From Paraburkholderia translucens (GTDB lineage Bacteria; Pseudomonadota; Gammaproteobacteria; Burkholderiales; Burkholderiaceae): a DNA stretch of 38,553 nucleotides. The translations under genes were made by a program, and so were the position numbers. Positions 38,458 to 38,553 of the stretch are shown in pieces; position 1 is the stretch's first letter; each line of letters opens with the position of its first letter. The notes under the pieces were generated by a model. It saw only the letters and a program-made list of their open reading frames with translations. It was not told the DNA's origin and ran no database searches. The DNA lies in NCBI RefSeq assembly GCF_020881035.1, contig NZ_JAJITC010000028.1, positions 1 through 38,553 on the forward strand, in the 5' to 3' direction.

Positions 38458-38553
38458 GATCTTTAACAACCAACAGCCGATAAGTGTGGGCGCTTGATGC
38501 CGCGATGCGGCGGCGGATTCTGCGGAATCTGCTGCCAGGCAAAAGGTATCAGA
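38458..38553 (+). promoter_or_regulatory. rRNA leader with boxA antiterminator (start of an rrn operon)
   Basis: GATCTTTAACA at 38458-38468 matches the boxA antitermination element of rRNA leaders (consensus TGCTCTTTAACA). It is followed by AACAGCCGATAAGTGTGGGC, the 16S leader sequence seen in Burkholderiaceae. The 16S gene itself should begin within the next 100 bases or so, outside the window. A 38163-38457 stretch with two promoters and no gene precedes it. Confidence 0.85.

Noticed and set aside
1..38553. CRISPR arrays, tRNA genes, prophage or toxin-antitoxin modules
   Set aside because: I looked for regularly spaced repeats, cloverleaf-like sequences with a TTC-loop, and phage or toxin gene families, and saw none that could be supported.

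Overview
The window looks like a chromosomal segment of a Burkholderiaceae bacterium, most likely Paraburkholderia or a close relative. The reasons are the high GC content with strong GC3 bias, the gene families present, the phosphonate gene set, and a right edge that reads like a Burkholderia-type rRNA operon leader with tandem promoters and a boxA. The genus is inferred from family resemblance only.

Layout. Positions 1-7000 are accessory in character: the 3' end of an IS30-type transposase, an AraC/GyrI-like regulator with an alpha/beta hydrolase, a tryptophanyl-tRNA synthetase preceded by what reads as a complete ribosome-mediated Trp attenuator, several gene-poor stretches, an unrecognised small protein, a GFA-type zinc protein and a SAM methyltransferase. 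Positions 6700-15100 hold two MFS transporters, an SDR oxidoreductase, two LysR regulators, a solute-binding-like protein without signal peptide, the debris of an FAD-dependent oxidoreductase and an outer-membrane phospholipase A. Positions 15250-20700 hold a DedA-PAP2-LssY fusion, a small secreted Gly/Ala-rich protein, an OsmC protein, an Lrp/AsnC regulator divergent from a LysE exporter, and a DUF1993 protein. Positions 20990-29500 hold an S53 peptidase followed by an S10 carboxypeptidase, an RRM-like small protein behind a 14-residue overlapping ORF, nadE, an L,D-transpeptidase, a DMT exporter and a UbiB-like protein with degenerate kinase motifs.

Positions 29720-38162 form a phosphonate-utilisation island: a DeoR regulator, then a compact + strand cluster of periplasmic binding protein, ATPase, two permeases, GntR regulator, phosphonoacetate hydrolase (phnA), a collapsed phosphonoacetaldehyde dehydrogenase (phnY, most of the gene deleted) and an HD-domain oxygenase-like protein of the PhnZ type. 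Import and C-P cleavage of phosphonoacetate look intact. The oxidation step from phosphonoacetaldehyde has been lost here, and no phnW is present. A candidate Pho box and a small palindrome lie upstream of the transporter. The window ends inside the rRNA leader before 16S begins.

Most notable items: the trpS attenuator, the phnY collapse beside an apparently intact PhnZ-like enzyme, the stop/start-overlapping mini-ORF before the RRM-like gene, two membrane or kinase-fold proteins with replaced catalytic residues, and a minus-strand intrinsic terminator in the 630-bp gap before the phosphonate operon.
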